The translations under genes were made by a program, and so were the position numbers. The notes beneath the pieces are model-generated. The model was not told where the DNA came from, ran no database searches, and worked only from the letters and a program-made list of their open reading frames with translations. From Euglena gracilis (taxonomy: Eukaryota; Euglenida; Euglenophyceae; Euglenales), in NCBI GenBank assembly GCA_039621445.1, contig CP154954.1, forward strand, positions 34,953,703 to 35,017,702: a DNA stretch of 64,000 nt, read 5' to 3'. Positions 62,961 through 64,000 of the stretch are shown piece by piece; the first letter of the stretch is position 1; every line of letters begins with the position of its first letter.

Positions 62961-63600
62961 TGAATTCGACCATTCCGGGGACATTTACCAGGTCAGCCCA
63001 GGTTACCATAAAAAAAATGAACCAAATGGGGCGTAACACCGTATATCCGAATGGGTGTCCCAGGAGGCCTCCAAAGTCAGGGGACCCGTTGGTTTCATGA
63101 TTGTCGTGGTTTAATGGTAAGAAAAACATGCAGCGGAAGGTGGTTGCAAGAATGAGCACATTAGATGGGTGCATTCGACCATTCCGGGGGACATTTACCA
63201 GGTCAGCCCAGGTTACCATGTAAAAATGGACCAAATTGGGCCTTACTCCGAGTAACCGAATGGGTGTTCCAGGAGGCCTCCAAAGTCAGGGGACCCGTTG
63301 GTTTCATGATTGTCGTGGTTTAATGGTAAGAAAAACATGCAGCCGGAAGGTTGGTTGCAAGAAATGAGCACATTTAGATGGGTGCATTCGACCATTCCGG
63401 GGGACATTTACCAGGTCAGCCCAGGTTACCATGTAAAAATGGACCAAATTGGGCCTTACTCGGAGTAACCGAATGGGTGTTCCAGGAGGCTTCCAAAGTC
63501 AGGGGACCCGTTGGTTTCATGATTGTCGTGGTTTATGGTAAGAAAAACATGCAGCGGGAATGTTGGTTGCAAGATACGAGCACATTTAGATGGTGCATTC
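62940..63600 (-). repeat. Diverged monomers at the right margin of the right core
   Basis: Copies gain many private changes: gagacgcctttgatggg near 62944, ataaaaaaaatgaacc near 63009, ggggcgtaacaccg near 63028, and single-base losses near 63135-63170 and 63535. The gcacattt form returns. This is a transition between the uniform core and the distinct subfamily that follows. Confidence 0.75.
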
Positions 63601-64000
63601 GACCATTTCGGTGGACATGTGCCAGGACTGCCCAGGTCACGGTGTCCAAAGGGTCCAAAGTAGGCCTAATTCCGAGTAACCGAATGGGGGTTCAAGGAGG
63701 CCCCCAAAGCCAAGGCACCTTTGGGTTTCCAGTTTGTCGTGGTCTAATGGTAAGAAAAACATGCAGCGGGAATGTTGGTTGCAAGATACGAGCACATTTA
63801 GATGGGTGCATTCGACCATTTCGGTGGACATGTGCCAGGACTGCCCAGGTCACGGTGTCCAAAGGGTCCAAAGTAGGCCTAATTCCGAGTAACCGAATGG
63901 GGGTTCAAGGAGGCCCCCAAAGCCAAGGCACCTTTGGGTTTCAAGTTTGTCGTGGTCTAAGGGTAAGAAAAACATTCAGCGGGAATGTTGGTTGCAAGAT
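63600..64000 (-). repeat. Distinct diverged satellite subfamily at the right window edge
   Basis: Two successive copies, 213 bp apart (gaccatttcggtgg at 63601 and 63814), share a set of changes found nowhere else here: ggtggacatgtgccagg, actgcccaggtcacggtg, tccaaagggtccaaag, taggcctaattccgag and ggaggcccccaaagcc. The palindrome and the last G of the box-like CGGG are lost in both. The two differ from each other at only a few bases, so the subfamily has been amplified itself. It runs off the window. Confidence 0.85.

Larger units (their letters stand above)
24805..64000 (-). repeat. Satellite array, inverted orientation, same ~213-bp monomer (~184 copies)
   Basis: From 24805 to the end, every copy is the reverse complement of the unit found in 1-24804. 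The landmarks now read tccaggaggcctccaaag, then gtcgtggtttaatgg, then aacatgcagcgggaatg, then gcattcgaccattccgg, then aggtcagcccaggttacc. The orientation does not flip back within the window. Three low-complexity insertions and one short monomer are the only large departures from the period, apart from diverged copies near the end. The array runs off the right edge, so its full length is unknown. Confidence 0.97.

Noticed and set aside
950-63831. About 160 open frames of 60-123 codons on both strands, many with recurring peptides such as GGLLEHPFGYSE or FRWVHSTIPGDIYQVSPGYH
   Set aside because: They recur every 213 bp (3 x 71), overlap each other in several frames on both strands, often begin at TTG or at arbitrary ATGs, and end at fixed stops of the monomer. 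No known domain is recognisable and no codon-level constraint is apparent. They are by-products of the satellite.
1-64000. CRISPR array or bacterial repeat system
   Set aside because: The whole 213-bp unit is repeated with no unique spacers. There are no cas-like genes and no coding context.
1-64000. rRNA or 5S rRNA gene tandem array
   Set aside because: The unit is short and contains no recognisable rRNA sequence. Only a weak tRNA-like A box was noted.

Overview
This window is satellite DNA from end to end. All 64 kb is built from one tandemly repeated monomer of about 213 bp (hand-counted GC of a right-side consensus copy is about 48%), roughly 300 copies in all. I find no protein-coding gene, no tRNA or rRNA gene, no CRISPR array, no recognisable transposon and no unique-sequence gap. 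Long, locally homogenised arrays with several higher-order repeat (HOR) periods and an internal inversion point to a eukaryotic chromosome, most likely centromeric, pericentromeric or other constitutive heterochromatin. The species cannot be named from the sequence.

Layout. Positions 1-24804 hold the array in one orientation (called 'forward'). At about 24804/24805 the array flips, and 24805-64000 holds the same monomer in reverse complement. The window has two homogenised cores. The left core (1 to about 13.65 kb) carries 3-mer, 7-mer and 13/14-mer blocks. The right core (about 34.6 to 62.9 kb) carries 6-mer and 8-mer blocks and has the most uniform copies. Between them lies a divergent zone (about 13.65-34.6 kb) with truncated monomers, partial duplications, a 4-mer HOR, 7/8-mer block copies and a 10-mer HOR. 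The inversion junction sits close to the middle of this zone. The last 400 bases (63.6-64.0 kb) are a distinct, diverged subfamily, which may mean that an array edge or another domain is near.

Internal motifs. Most monomers carry a 17-bp motif that matches 8 of the 9 fixed positions of the mammalian CENP-B box (TTCG, then CGGG at the right spacing; the single internal A is T). The motif is almost invariant in the right core and much more variable in the left core. Each monomer also has a perfect 10-bp palindrome, GGAGGCCTCC. A weaker stretch resembles a tRNA-type A box.

Unusual insertions. Three low-complexity inserts break the right core: a G-rich tract (42176-42303), a C-run followed by T/G-rich sequence (about 53252-53330), and an A-rich tract (56207-56326). 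The G-rich and A-rich tracts end at nearly the same point of the monomer. They may be real or may be long-read consensus artefacts.

The many 60-105 codon open frames are by-products of the repeat: 213 is 3 x 71, so every frame returns in register copy after copy. They should not be annotated as genes.
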